From: Zygosaccharomyces rouxii
Taxonomy: Eukaryota; Ascomycota; Saccharomycetes; Saccharomycetales; Saccharomycetaceae
Assembly: GCF_000026365.1 (NCBI RefSeq)
Contig: NC_012996.1
Location: forward strand, 124,001-188,000
Reading direction: 5' to 3'
DNA length: 64,000 nt
Below, one piece after another: positions 9,707-18,244 of the stretch. Below the pieces are notes generated by a model. The model was not told the origin of the DNA and made no database searches. It saw only the letters and a program-made list of their open reading frames with translations. Positions within the stretch are counted from its first letter, which is position 1. Each line of letters opens with the position of its first letter. A program made the translations under genes and the position numbers.

Positions 9707-11182
9707 ATGATCTTAGATGGATTATCACTGAAATTCGTTCGATGGGCCTCGAAGCGTATTTCCGTCGTTGGTTCAGGTCCATCAGGCTTTTATACTGCTT
9801 ATCGTCTATTGAACAAAAGTCCTGATCCGATACATGTTACTCTTTGGGAAAAACTGCCAGTACCATACGGATTGAGCAGATATGGTGTAGCACCAGACCA
9901 TCCTGAAGTTAAAAACTGCGAAGATACCTTTGCAGAATGTGCAGAAACTTTTAATCAGGGCAAAGATGGACGTAAATTTAGCTTTATTGGCGGTGTGACG
10001 ATTGGATCTGATGAAATACCACTGCAACAACTATTGAAGCAAGAAGATGCTGTGATTTTAGCTTACGGATGTCAAAGTAGTCGCGCATTGGGCATTCCTG
10101 GTGAAGATGCATCTGGTGTCTTTAGCAGTAGAGACTTCGTCAATTGGTATAATGGCCATCCAGGCTTTGCAAACGATAAAAGATTTACAGAGTTTGACTG
10201 GTCTCAAGTGCATCGTGTTGGTATCATTGGTCATGGTAATGTAGCACTTGACATAACGAGAGTATTAATGACAAACCGTGTGGATGAGATATGGCAACCG
10301 ACTGATATTTCAAGAGTTGCAATTGACAAGTTAAAACAGGCACCAATACAAGAAGTGAAAATGATTGCACGTAGAGATTTCATACATTCGAAATTCACAA
10401 ACAGAGAATTGAGAGAACTTTGGGAAATGGAAAGGTTTGGTGTGCGCGGCAAAATCGATCAAAAGTACTTCCATCCCACACTCTTCAACGATGATCAATT
10501 AAAGGATAGACCGTTTAAAAGACGCGTAGAGATGTGTCAAGAATATTCAACGCCATTTGACAAGAGAACAAAGAAAAATTACAAGAAACACGGTCCACCA
10601 CCAGAGGAACGATCTCACTGGGTCCTTGACTACTTGAAGACTCCATTACAAACCCAAACCAACGACCAAGGGCGCGTTCAATCCTTGCAACTGTGTGAAA
10701 ACGAATTGACTCCAGATAATCGTGTTAAACAACTGCCAAATTCCGAATTGAACTACAATGTAGATCTACTGATTACGTCATTAGGGTACAAGGGCCAACC
10801 GATGTCAGAATTTAAACCTTTGGCGGTTAAATGGCTCGGCGATCGTATTGCCAACGACCGCGGGAGGGTTCTTACAACGGAAAACGAACCCATCGAACGC
10901 CTCTATGCCGCCGGATGGATTCGTAGAGGATCTCAAGGTGTAATCGCCACTACAATGGAGGATTCTTTCCAAGTTGCTGACCAAGTACTCCATGATCTAC
11001 AGAATCAGCAAAACCTGGAACGCATTCCACCCGTTGATTTGAGCAACATCCGCCATACGACATGGCAGGATTGGGAAAAAATCAACCAAAGTGAACTCAA
11101 CAAGGGTAAACAAATGGGCAGAGTACGCTCTAAATATCTAACAGAACCAGAAATCTACAACTACCTCTCCATGAACCATTAA
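9707..11182 (+). CDS. ARH1: Mitochondrial adrenodoxin reductase homologue Arh1
   Basis: FAD/NADPH oxidoreductase that passes electrons to ferredoxin Yah1 for Fe-S cluster and haem A synthesis. From ATG 9707 the protein has 491 residues (S. cerevisiae 493). An upstream in-frame GTG at 9656 is not a credible yeast start. The N-terminus (MILDGLSLKFVRWASKR) fits a short presequence. The FAD motif is VVGSGPSGFYTAYRLL. The NADPH motif is GIIGHGNVALDITRVL. The C-terminal FAD motif is AAGWIRRGSQGVIATTMEDS. It is divergent from IAH1 and orthologous to YDR376W. Confidence 0.96.
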   Translation: MILDGLSLKFVRWASKRISVVGSGPSGFYTAYRLLNKSPDPIHVTLWEKLPVPYGLSRYGVAPDHPEVKNCEDTFAECAETFNQGKDGRKFSFIGGVTIGSDEIPLQQLLKQEDAVILAYGCQSSRALGIPGEDASGVFSSRDFVNWYNGHPGFANDKRFTEFDWSQVHRVGIIGHGNVALDITRVLMTNRVDEIWQPTDISRVAIDKLKQAPIQEVKMIARRDFIHSKFTNRELRELWEMERFGVRGKIDQKYFHPTLFNDDQLKDRPFKRRVEMCQEYSTPFDKRTKKNYKKHGPPPEERSHWVLDYLKTPLQTQTNDQGRVQSLQLCENELTPDNRVKQLPNSELNYNVDLLITSLGYKGQPMSEFKPLAVKWLGDRIANDRGRVLTTENEPIERLYAAGWIRRGSQGVIATTMEDSFQVADQVLHDLQNQQNLERIPPVDLSNIRHTTWQDWEKINQSELNKGKQMGRVRSKYLTEPEIYNYLSMNH

Positions 11183-11356
11183 TACCATTCGCTCTTATTC
11201 ACCCAATGAGATTCCCATCTTTTGAAAATCATTCCACACGGGTACATGCGACACCGAAGGAAACGCTCCCGAAGCTAGAAAGGAATTAAAGCACTAATCT
11301 CAACTGCACCAACAAGCAAAGAAAGGGGAATAGCTAATAACGCAGTTTCATACACG

Positions 11357-11668
11357 ATGAATCCCATTGCAAGACGTTCATTGTCCACTCTAATTCCACC
11401 AAAGGTCGTTTCGTCACAAAACATCGGCTCTGCTCCAAACGCAAAGCGTATTGGTAACGTGGTCCAATTCTACAAATCTTTACCACAGGGCCCTGCCCCT
11501 GCCATTAAGCCAACTGGTTTGATCAGCAAATACAAAGCCAAATATTTCGATGGTGACAATGCAAGTGGTAAACCATTGTGGCACCTTGCTGTGTCAATCT
11601 TGGTTATGGGCTATTCATTGGAGTACTATTTCCATTTGAGACATTCAAAGAACGGTGAACACCATTAG
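11357..11668 (+). CDS. ATP17: F1Fo ATP synthase subunit f (Atp17)
   Basis: Small membrane subunit of the mitochondrial ATP synthase Fo stator. The protein has 103 residues (S. cerevisiae 101 with presequence). Residues 1-8 (MNPIARRS) look like a short targeting sequence. The conserved core includes RIGNVVQFYKSLPQGPAPA and YKAKYFDGDNASGKPLWHLAVS. A transmembrane helix spans roughly residues 75-92, and the tail is His-rich. It is convergent with LSM6, with 68 bases between stops, and orthologous to YDR377W. Confidence 0.95.
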   Translation: MNPIARRSLSTLIPPKVVSSQNIGSAPNAKRIGNVVQFYKSLPQGPAPAIKPTGLISKYKAKYFDGDNASGKPLWHLAVSILVMGYSLEYYFHLRHSKNGEHH

Positions 11669-11736
11669 ACGAATTTATTTTATAAATACGATTAGGATTA
11701 AGTAAATATTCAACGTCATTCATTCGATTTTTAAAC

Positions 11737-11976
11737 TTACTTAACTTCACTAATGTACATAACTTGCGTACCTCTTAGGAAAACGTCTGTAGGGTATGTT
11801 CTAAGCAATCCGTTTTCACCAGTTTCGTAGTGTTCCTTAGCACTCGAAAGTGCAACATTCATAAATCCATCAATAGATTCTAATCTACCTCTATAAAGCA
11901 TACCAGAATGAAGCTTAACATGAACATTCTGTCCGATAATAGTCGACAAGAATTGTGAAGAATCTATCTTTGCCAT
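11737..11976 (-). CDS. LSM6: U6 snRNA-associated Sm-like protein Lsm6
   Basis: Subunit of the Lsm2-8 ring (U6 snRNA, splicing) and the Lsm1-7 ring (mRNA decapping). From ATG 11976 the protein has 79 residues (S. cerevisiae 86). Sm1 is QNVHVKLHSGMLYRGRLESIDGFMN and Sm2 is VFLRGTQVMYIS, both close to the yeast sequence. The frame is open upstream to ATG 12084, but that extension encodes a microsatellite (MYVCMY) and has no family counterpart, so the downstream ATG is chosen. It is orthologous to YDR378C and is the last gene of the chromosome IV/XV block. Confidence 0.95.
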   Translation of the reverse strand: MAKIDSSQFLSTIIGQNVHVKLHSGMLYRGRLESIDGFMNVALSSAKEHYETGENGLLRTYPTDVFLRGTQVMYISEVK

Positions 11977-12052
11977 TGTCACTATTATACTCCAGTCTCC
12001 TTTGTATATAGGCGTACTATCAACCGACCACGTTAATCCTATACCTCTTGTA

Positions 12053-12076
12053 TACATACATACATACATACATACA
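12053..12076. repeat. (TACA)6 microsatellite
   Basis: Six perfect tandem copies of the tetranucleotide TACA, 77-100 bases upstream of the LSM6 start. Such a repeat is prone to length change and may vary between strains. Confidence 0.95.
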
Positions 12077-12671
12077 TCAACCATTTTTTTTTACCATCCT
12101 TCGGACTCTAGCATCACTGCCAATCACGTGCAATCACTTTTCTATATTCTCAGCATTCTTCAAACATGTTCGCCGGGAAAAACATACTGAAAGCTTATTT
12201 GGGGCGGCATGAACAACACAGTAAAAGCGAGAGAAACCACTTTACAACGCCTCGAAGTGTTCTAGACCTAAAATGCATGCCCCTCCACCGCTCCCCACTT
12301 AGACAATGGTTGGCGGGTACTACTATAGTGCTACAGCCGTAACGGGAAAATAAGCCAGGGTTCACTATTAAACGAAAAAAGGTGGGGCTAACTGTCCCAC
12401 GTAATGGGTGCACTGGCGCACAATCTGAAACACATTCACACTGCCCCGAAGCGCCTTACACCACCCTATATAGTCTTGTATCGCCTTGCAGCAGCCTATT
12501 CAGTCCCTTTTAACGGCGGATATTTTCTCACTCTCTCCTACTCCGTTTTTTGGCTAGCCTTAATTCCGTTTTCTTGGTTCGCGTCGGCTCCTACCACCGT
12601 AAGAAAAGGAGTAACCGCTTGTAGTAGTGCTGGCAGAAAACTGCAGCCTGGTTACCGTATTTTATTCACAG

Positions 12672-12679
12672 TATATAAA
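12672..12679 (+). promoter_or_regulatory. TATA box (TATATAAA) of the MNN4-like gene
   Basis: TATATAAA matches the yeast TATA consensus and lies 125 bases before ATG 12797, inside the open upstream extension. Its position supports translation starting at 12797 and not at 12404. Confidence 0.65.
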
Positions 12680-12796
12680 GACCCTGAGAATCCGAAACCG
12701 AAACGGGGAACGCATCGGACACGTACTTCAATACAACCGATCAGTAATAAACTACTGCAATACTGCCGCGATACTCAACCGCTTCTATACTCTACG

Positions 12797-15541
12797 ATGA
12801 CGCTGCTTGCAAAGGGAGGTTTGCGTTGGGTTAACTCCCATAAGTCACTTATACAGCGGGTTCTGCTTTTTTCTGTTATAGTGTTTATTATTGTAAAGCA
12901 AGCGAGTTTTAGCAGCAGTGAAGATGCAGAGGTGCCGCTTATTATTGGATCAGCAGGATCCAAGCTGGATCAAGCCCGTGCGCTATACCGTAAGTTTAAG
13001 TTCGATACGAGTATGATTTGGCCTGATGTGTACACATTGAAAGGATCACTTTTGACTCCGTCATTCGGAGCAAAAAAGGGGCAGCAGCTGGAGTCTATTG
13101 ACGATTTGCATTACTACGACAGTGACCCAAGGCTTGTATGGACAGTTTATTTGGATCATGCGATGAATACAGCGATGACTTATCAACATGAGGCCCATGC
13201 GGACATCACGAATGAAGAACCACTGCCGGAAATGCCATTTTCATGGTATGATTGGATAGATCATCATGATTTTGATAAATTGATCGCAGCTGTCCACGAT
13301 GGTGGGGTAGAATTAGGATGTGCCTTTTTTTATGAGAAAGCATTCAATTCTGATAAACTGGACGAACTTGAAGCATCTGTAGGAGACTACTTGTTTTCTT
13401 ACCAGCGCGTCAAATACTACGATGCTGAATGGTACAGAAAGATTAGAAACGAAAAAGCAGCCCCCGAAAACATTCCTGAAGGTCAGTGTAAATCTGTTAA
13501 TGGTCCTGTTAAGTTTAATTTGCCAATTCAGGTTCACGAATTACATGAGGACGTTAGACCGGAGGTTTATCAAATGCAGGCGAGATCTTATCTGATAACT
13601 AAATTGAATAATCCATTATCGTTGACAGTCTTAGAGGGGGCTCGTTCGGCATACAGATTTCCATTACGCTCTCAAAGGTCGAATTTGATCGAATCCCGCC
13701 TATTGGATACATACCTGTCGCGTCACATGACTCGTGCTGATAAAAATTCTGACTACAAATTTGATCACTTACAAACTTTCCACGATTTTCTACTAAGCGA
13801 TGCCGCATTTAGATCAAAAGTTGTAATTCCTGATGCGCAAAGAACTCAAGAGGATGAAAGTGCCATACCGCTGAAACCAAGTGATTTTGAGTTTGACGTT
13901 AGGGCTAAGATCAAGGAATTAGAAAAATTGAAAGATGATAAGAAAATTTCACCTCATGAAGAACAGTATTTGGAGTCATTAAAGGTTTCTATCAGTTACC
14001 ATCCGGCGTTACAACCCAAATACTTGAGTGAAGCTGCTCATATTTCACAATTTGCTGGTATGGGGTACCATAGAGATAAAAGATTCTTTAACGGTGGATT
14101 AGTTGAAGAATATCAAGAATATCAGGCGAGATTAAATTCTCTAATCCGCACTTGGTTAAAATTTACAAGAGTTAACGGTTTGCTAACTTGGGTTGCTCAC
14201 GGTTCACTTTATGGTTATTTATACAACGGTAAAAATTTCCCATGGGATAACGATTACGATGTTCAAATGCCAATTCGTCATTTACACCTGTTAAGTCAAT
14301 ATTTTAACCAGTCTTTAATTCTTGAAGATCCAAGAGAAGGTAATGGTAAGTATCTGGTTGATGTTGGAACTTCCATTACAGTGCGTACCAATGGTAATGG
14401 TCAGAACAATATTGATGCAAGATTTATTGATGTTGATTCTGGTCTCTACGTGGATATTACTGGTATAAGTGTTTCTTCAAATCCTCAACGTGAAAATTTC
14501 AAAGATTGGTATGAAGAAAAGAAAAAGGGTATTAATTTAGAACAAGGCATGAAAGACTTTGATTTTCCAGAAAAAGGTGACGGTTATGCCTCGATGAATA
14601 TTACAGCTCTTTCACAATATGCCAAGGAACATGAAGAAGAATTTAATAACGAACAAAAGGACTGGATTAAAAATGTTGACAAAGGCGAAAGGGATCATTT
14701 TAAAATGAGAACTGCTCCACAGAAGGGGTTAACACCAGAACAACGTTATTATATGAATCGTGAAGTTGGTGCTTACAACTGTAGAAATAACCATTTTATC
14801 ACCATGGATTTTGCTTCACCATTGGTAAAGACTATATACCACGGCGTCGAAGCCCTAGTACCTTACAAAGTCATTTATGATCTACGCAAAGAGTATTACG
14901 TTCCAGAGAATTTAGGATTTACAGTATATCAAGGTAATGTTTATGTTCCAGAACTTCGTTCATGGTTCAATTTGAGCATTTTGAAAAGATTTGCTAATAT
15001 TAATTCATGGAATGCAAACTTGAGAGAAATTAAATCACCTGTTCATGATTTGAAACAGGAAGATATGGATCCACTTTTTGAAAATATGCACAATATTGGT
15101 TATACCGATCTTTTCAGTCTGTACTATACCTCTTATAATGTTTCAGCTTATCGTCTCAAAGAACTGGAAATTCAATACGATACTACGCTGAACAAGATAG
15201 AAAAGGAAGACGTTTTGGAGATTTTACGCCATAATATAGCTCCAAACATGAGTTCACCGGTAAAGGATGCTACACTTTATGTTTACGAGAAAAGACTTTG
15301 GGAAGGAATGACACAAAAATTAACCAGGAATGAAATTAACAAAGTTACGGATCAAGTCAGTTACGAAGTTTACAAAGATTTAACAGCAGCAGCAACAGCT
15401 TTTTATGAGAAAAAATCTTCCTTATTTGTTACTACCGATGAAGCTGGCGAAATATACGATTACAATCGGATTGGCATTCCAATTCCGAAGGATAATAAAT
15501 TGTTTGAAAAGGACTATTCTGATGACAGGAGGAAAAAATAA
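12797..15541 (+). CDS. MNN4: Mnn4/YJR061W family protein, LicD-type mannosylphosphate transfer regulator
   Basis: Golgi type II membrane protein related to S. cerevisiae Mnn4, needed for mannosylphosphorylation of N-glycans, and to its duplicate YJR061W. From ATG 12797 it has 914 residues. The frame is open upstream to 12404 (131 more codons), but a TATA box lies inside that part. A transmembrane segment is at residues 22-33 (VLLFSVIVFIIV). The LicD nucleotidyltransferase-like core begins at His468 (HGSLYGYLYNGK) with the acidic motif WDNDYD at 483-488, then NNIDARFIDVDSGLYVDITG. The Lys/Glu-repeat tail of Mnn4 is absent (the end is DDRRKK), so it resembles YJR061W there. As an unduplicated species' copy it corresponds to both. 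Confidence 0.9.
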   Translation: MTLLAKGGLRWVNSHKSLIQRVLLFSVIVFIIVKQASFSSSEDAEVPLIIGSAGSKLDQARALYRKFKFDTSMIWPDVYTLKGSLLTPSFGAKKGQQLESIDDLHYYDSDPRLVWTVYLDHAMNTAMTYQHEAHADITNEEPLPEMPFSWYDWIDHHDFDKLIAAVHDGGVELGCAFFYEKAFNSDKLDELEASVGDYLFSYQRVKYYDAEWYRKIRNEKAAPENIPEGQCKSVNGPVKFNLPIQVHELHEDVRPEVYQMQARSYLITKLNNPLSLTVLEGARSAYRFPLRSQRSNLIESRLLDTYLSRHMTRADKNSDYKFDHLQTFHDFLLSDAAFRSKVVIPDAQRTQEDESAIPLKPSDFEFDVRAKIKELEKLKDDKKISPHEEQYLESLKVSISYHPALQPKYLSEAAHISQFAGMGYHRDKRFFNGGLVEEYQEYQARLNSLIRTWLKFTRVNGLLTWVAHGSLYGYLYNGKNFPWDNDYDVQMPIRHLHLLSQYFNQSLILEDPREGNGKYLVDVGTSITVRTNGNGQNNIDARFIDVDSGLYVDITGISVSSNPQRENFKDWYEEKKKGINLEQGMKDFDFPEKGDGYASMNITALSQYAKEHEEEFNNEQKDWIKNVDKGERDHFKMRTAPQKGLTPEQRYYMNREVGAYNCRNNHFITMDFASPLVKTIYHGVEALVPYKVIYDLRKEYYVPENLGFTVYQGNVYVPELRSWFNLSILKRFANINSWNANLREIKSPVHDLKQEDMDPLFENMHNIGYTDLFSLYYTSYNVSAYRLKELEIQYDTTLNKIEKEDVLEILRHNIAPNMSSPVKDATLYVYEKRLWEGMTQKLTRNEINKVTDQVSYEVYKDLTAAATAFYEKKSSLFVTTDEAGEIYDYNRIGIPIPKDNKLFEKDYSDDRRKK

Positions 15542-15723
15542 TGAGTAGACGAAGGTTCTCTTTAATTAATAGTGCATGAAGACAAGAGACAAGAAAAAAT
15601 AAAATAAAAAAAAAGGCGTTTCATTTCTATTTTGTTGTTTTAGCTCCACCACCCTCCCGCTTAATTCCATTCCTATGATTTTTTTTTTGTTTTTGTTTTG
15701 TATAGGTTGTATTTAATAAAGCA

Positions 15724-16968
15724 TTAGCGTGAAACTTGGAAATTCACTTCTCTGTATATAATTCCTTCATTACCTTTGCCCAAGTTACCCTTTAATTCTA
15801 CGCTGAAATTGGTAGAATCTAATGAATCGTGATTTTCATATTCTTGACCGTTAAACTTGTAAATACCTGAAGACCCTGCGAATACGGTTTTACCTTCTTC
15901 GATACCGCATCTATTGGCAATTGCAAGGACTGCATTTTTATTTTTAAATGACCAATAATTATCCAACGCAGCCCCAATGTAAGAAGAACGAAGTAAGCGC
16001 CCACGCACAATTAATTTTGCTAAGGCTGCTACTGACCATTCACTTCTTTCCTTCAAACCTAAAAATGGTAAAAATCTTAGTAACCAATAGTTCACATTAC
16101 ACATATCAGGTTTATTCAATTCTCGAAACAAATTTCTATCATCTTCATCTTCTCTTGGTAACCTTGGGGTTTCATGACCATCAATATCAATATCAAACTC
16201 CCCCTGTGTTCCAACTGTGGGGATATTTTCTCTTGTACAATTCTTGGCAATATTATCCATGGAAGCTTGCAATTCGGTTTCATTATCATCGCCAGCAATC
16301 GCAGAAGTGGAATGCAACCATGCCATGGGGCAAATTATTAATTCAGTTCCTTGATCCACGTTATAGGTAGCAAATTCGTAATCGTGGAAAGGTGCCTTAA
16401 ATTTATAAGGACTTAAGTCCATACAAATACCAATCGATGTCTTCAATGTGACGTCTTGAACATTACCCTGTTGGTCTCTAGCTATATCTTTAAAGCTCAG
16501 AGGGAAAGTTTGAAAGCCCTGTGGATTCTCCAAACAATCCCATTCTTCGTCTGTTTGGTACAAGAATGACTTTCTGTAGTTGAAGACCAGTTCTCCTTGT
16601 GGATTTATCACAATAGCTGAATTGTATAATTTATCACCAGCCGCAGTCCTTTCAGGATATCCAATCACCGTGTAACATTGAAACATAGAGGACACTTTAC
16701 ATGCTAGCTCATAAGAGGGGCCCTTGTTTGGAACACAACAATAAGGTAATATTTGATCCCTTGAATGAAAATTATAGCCAGTGAGTGCAAATTCTGGGAA
16801 AATAATAATATCAGGTTTCTTTGGAGTACTCGAGACCCTATTATTGAACTTTTTTAACAATTCCCAAGTTCTACCAACTGCTGGTTGAATTTGACCAATT
16901 TGTGAGTTCAATTGAACAATTGCGATTTTGAGATTAACTGCTAGATTACTCTTTACCAACGAACTCAT
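15724..16968 (-). CDS. NTA1: Protein N-terminal asparagine/glutamine amidase Nta1
   Basis: Nitrilase-superfamily amidase that converts N-terminal Asn and Gln to Asp and Glu in the Arg/N-degron pathway. The protein has 414 residues (S. cerevisiae 457). The catalytic triad is visible: Glu59 in FPEFALTGYNF, Lys133 in NYRKSFLY, Cys182 in SIGICMDLSPYKF. The N-terminus aligns with Met11 of the yeast protein, so the short mitochondrial-type leader of the longer yeast form appears absent. The C-terminal part includes FAGSSGIYKFNG and NLGKGNEGIIYREV. It is orthologous to YJR062C and lies beside the MNN4/YJR061W gene as in S. cerevisiae. Confidence 0.95.
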   Translation of the reverse strand: MSSLVKSNLAVNLKIAIVQLNSQIGQIQPAVGRTWELLKKFNNRVSSTPKKPDIIIFPEFALTGYNFHSRDQILPYCCVPNKGPSYELACKVSSMFQCYTVIGYPERTAAGDKLYNSAIVINPQGELVFNYRKSFLYQTDEEWDCLENPQGFQTFPLSFKDIARDQQGNVQDVTLKTSIGICMDLSPYKFKAPFHDYEFATYNVDQGTELIICPMAWLHSTSAIAGDDNETELQASMDNIAKNCTRENIPTVGTQGEFDIDIDGHETPRLPREDEDDRNLFRELNKPDMCNVNYWLLRFLPFLGLKERSEWSVAALAKLIVRGRLLRSSYIGAALDNYWSFKNKNAVLAIANRCGIEEGKTVFAGSSGIYKFNGQEYENHDSLDSTNFSVELKGNLGKGNEGIIYREVNFQVSR

Positions 16969-17117
16969 TCTTTTGATATTGATTTTCTGCTGTCATCTTT
17001 GAAGATTGTTTGTAATACGTGAAGATCTAAGAGACTACGCTTTATATCAAGACTTCTAATCAAGACACTCTTTTGAAGTAAATAACCATAGCCATTAAGA
17101 CACTGATCTCTGAAACC

Positions 17118-17489
17118 ATGATACCATTCGAAGAAGGCTACAACAGACGTAACGGTATCCAAGAACCCGATTGGAACGTCATAGAACCTGATATGTGGGC
17201 CCAACAGGCAAAATCGGGTTCAGAGCCCAGGATCCAAAAATCTACCGAGGAATCCATGGGAAGCAATAATTCTACGACATCTACGGCTCCTATAGATCCC
17301 CCAGGTTCCACAGGTTCCACAGGTTCCACCGGTCCATCAGATCCTCCGGCCTACGTGCCACTCCATGATCCAAGAAACCAATTGAGTTCATTAGTCAAAA
17401 ATGCTCAAAACAACGAGGAGGCACTTCAACAAAGAAACCAACGAGTCAAACAGTCAAAGATGAGATCAAGAAAAGAATTTGGGTGGTAA
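17118..17489 (+). CDS. Uncharacterised small protein between NTA1 and RPA12
   Basis: I do not recognise this gene. The 123-residue frame starts at an ATG. Its N-terminal block is hydrophilic (MIPFEEGYNRRNGIQEPDWN) and contains two Trp. The middle is low-complexity, Ser/Thr/Pro/Gly-rich, with GST repeated three times (residues about 64-72). A motif PPAYVPLHDPRNQLSSL follows, then a basic C-terminus ending RSRKEFGW. There is no signal peptide or membrane segment. S. cerevisiae has no annotated gene between YJR062C and YJR063W. Support for coding is the 123 codons without a stop, the structured non-repeat ends and a clean intergenic position divergent from NTA1. It could have been lost after the genome duplication, or be spurious. 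Confidence 0.6.
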   Translation: MIPFEEGYNRRNGIQEPDWNVIEPDMWAQQAKSGSEPRIQKSTEESMGSNNSTTSTAPIDPPGSTGSTGSTGPSDPPAYVPLHDPRNQLSSLVKNAQNNEEALQQRNQRVKQSKMRSRKEFGW

Positions 17490-17522
17490 GGTAGACCCTA
17501 CTATACATCATATGTTCATCTC

Positions 17523-17532
17523 ATCTCATCGC
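17523..17532 (-). promoter_or_regulatory. PAC box (GCGATGAGAT) upstream of RPA12
   Basis: On the minus strand this reads GCGATGAGAT, an exact match to the PAC consensus recognised by Dot6/Tod6 in RNA polymerase I/III and ribosome-biogenesis promoters. It lies about 119 bases before RPA12, a Pol I subunit gene. A second GATGAG array follows at 17585-17602. Confidence 0.75.
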
Positions 17533-17584
17533 CGACCGTACAGTGAAATATTTCAGACGCTTTTTTCTAGTGAAAAAAATCATT

Positions 17585-17602
17585 GAGATGAGATGAGATG
17601 AG
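17585..17602 (+). repeat. GATGA-type pentamer array, inverted relative to the PAC box
   Basis: GAGATGAGATGAGATGAG is a short pentamer array. It is the reverse complement of the CATCTCATCTCATC tract at 17517-17530, so the two could pair as stem arms about 55 bases apart. It probably offers further PAC-like half sites, 49-66 bases before the RPA12 ATG. Confidence 0.7.
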
Positions 17603-17650
17603 TACAACATACCAAAGAAAGGCTCATACAAGAGGATCTTGCAGTGCATA

Positions 17651-18028
17651 ATGAGTGTTGTAGGTTCGCTAATCTTCTGTCTAGACTGTGGTGACTTGCT
17701 TGATAATCCAAGTGCCGTACAAGGTTCTGAAATTGAATGTCAACAGTGTCAGGCAAGGTATCCAAAATCAAAATTTTCCAATTTGAAAGTGGTTACTTCA
17801 ACAGCTGATGATGCTTTCCCCTCATCATTAAAGATGAAACAGTCTGTCGTCAAGACATCAATTGGTCGTGATGATTTGGGTGAAGGTGCCACCATTAAAG
17901 AAAAGTGCCCGAAGTGTGGGCATGATGAAATGCACTACCATACTCTGCAACTACGGTCCGCAGATGAAGGTGCTACAGTTTTCTACACTTGTACCAGTTG
18001 CGGATACAAATATAGAACAAATAATTAG
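17651..18028 (+). CDS. RPA12: RNA polymerase I subunit A12.2 (Rpa12)
   Basis: Pol I subunit required for RNA cleavage, termination and A190 stability. From ATG 17651 it has 125 residues, exactly the S. cerevisiae length. An upstream in-frame TTG at 17639 is rejected as a start. The N-terminal zinc ribbon has CLDCGDLL and CQQCQARYP. The C-terminal TFIIS-like ribbon has CPKCGHDEMHYHTLQLRSADEG and FYTCTSCGYKYRTNN, including the catalytic Asp-Glu hairpin (RSADEG). The promoter has PAC elements. It is orthologous to YJR063W. Confidence 0.97.
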   Translation: MSVVGSLIFCLDCGDLLDNPSAVQGSEIECQQCQARYPKSKFSNLKVVTSTADDAFPSSLKMKQSVVKTSIGRDDLGEGATIKEKCPKCGHDEMHYHTLQLRSADEGATVFYTCTSCGYKYRTNN

Positions 18029-18107
18029 ACTCGAGAAAGATGGACTGTTTGTATATTATACTATATAGTTTCTAATTACTAGTACTATTACATCTATCCG
18101 ATCCGTA

Positions 18108-18114
18108 TTACCCG
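18108..18114 (+). promoter_or_regulatory. Reb1 site (TTACCCG) in the CCT5 promoter
   Basis: TTACCCG is an exact Reb1 core, 131 bases upstream of the CCT5 ATG and 80 bases past the RPA12 stop. It may act both in CCT5 activation and in stopping read-through from RPA12. Motif match only. Confidence 0.6.
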
Positions 18115-18244
18115 GAACAGAATTTTTTCACCTTGACCGTGAAGAAAGGTTGAATGCCATACACTTTGACGACTTTAAACACACCGAATATTAGACAGGA
18201 AGATCAGGATAATAGGCGTCTAGAAGCTCATTGATACTTTTAAG

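Larger units (their letters stand above)
11977..12796. other. Divergent intergenic region LSM6/MNN4-like, synteny junction
   Basis: The 820 bases separate LSM6 from the MNN4-like gene. They hold a (TACA)6 microsatellite, a CACGTG E-box at 12125-12130, a CCCCT stress-element core at 12280-12284 and a TATA box at 12672-12679. Open frames in this stretch are not supported as genes. Here the gene order switches from chromosome IV/XV orthologues to chromosome X/XI orthologues. Confidence 0.6.

Noticed and set aside
11977..12084. N-terminal extension or 5' exon of LSM6
   Set aside because: GTATGT-like strings occur only through the TACA repeat. There is no TACTAAC branch site, and family length fits the start at 11976.
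16965..17204. 79-codon minus-strand frame abutting the NTA1 start
   Set aside because: It ends at the NTA1 start, antisense to the small unknown gene. NTA1 already has a full N-terminus at 16968. No splice signals connect the two.
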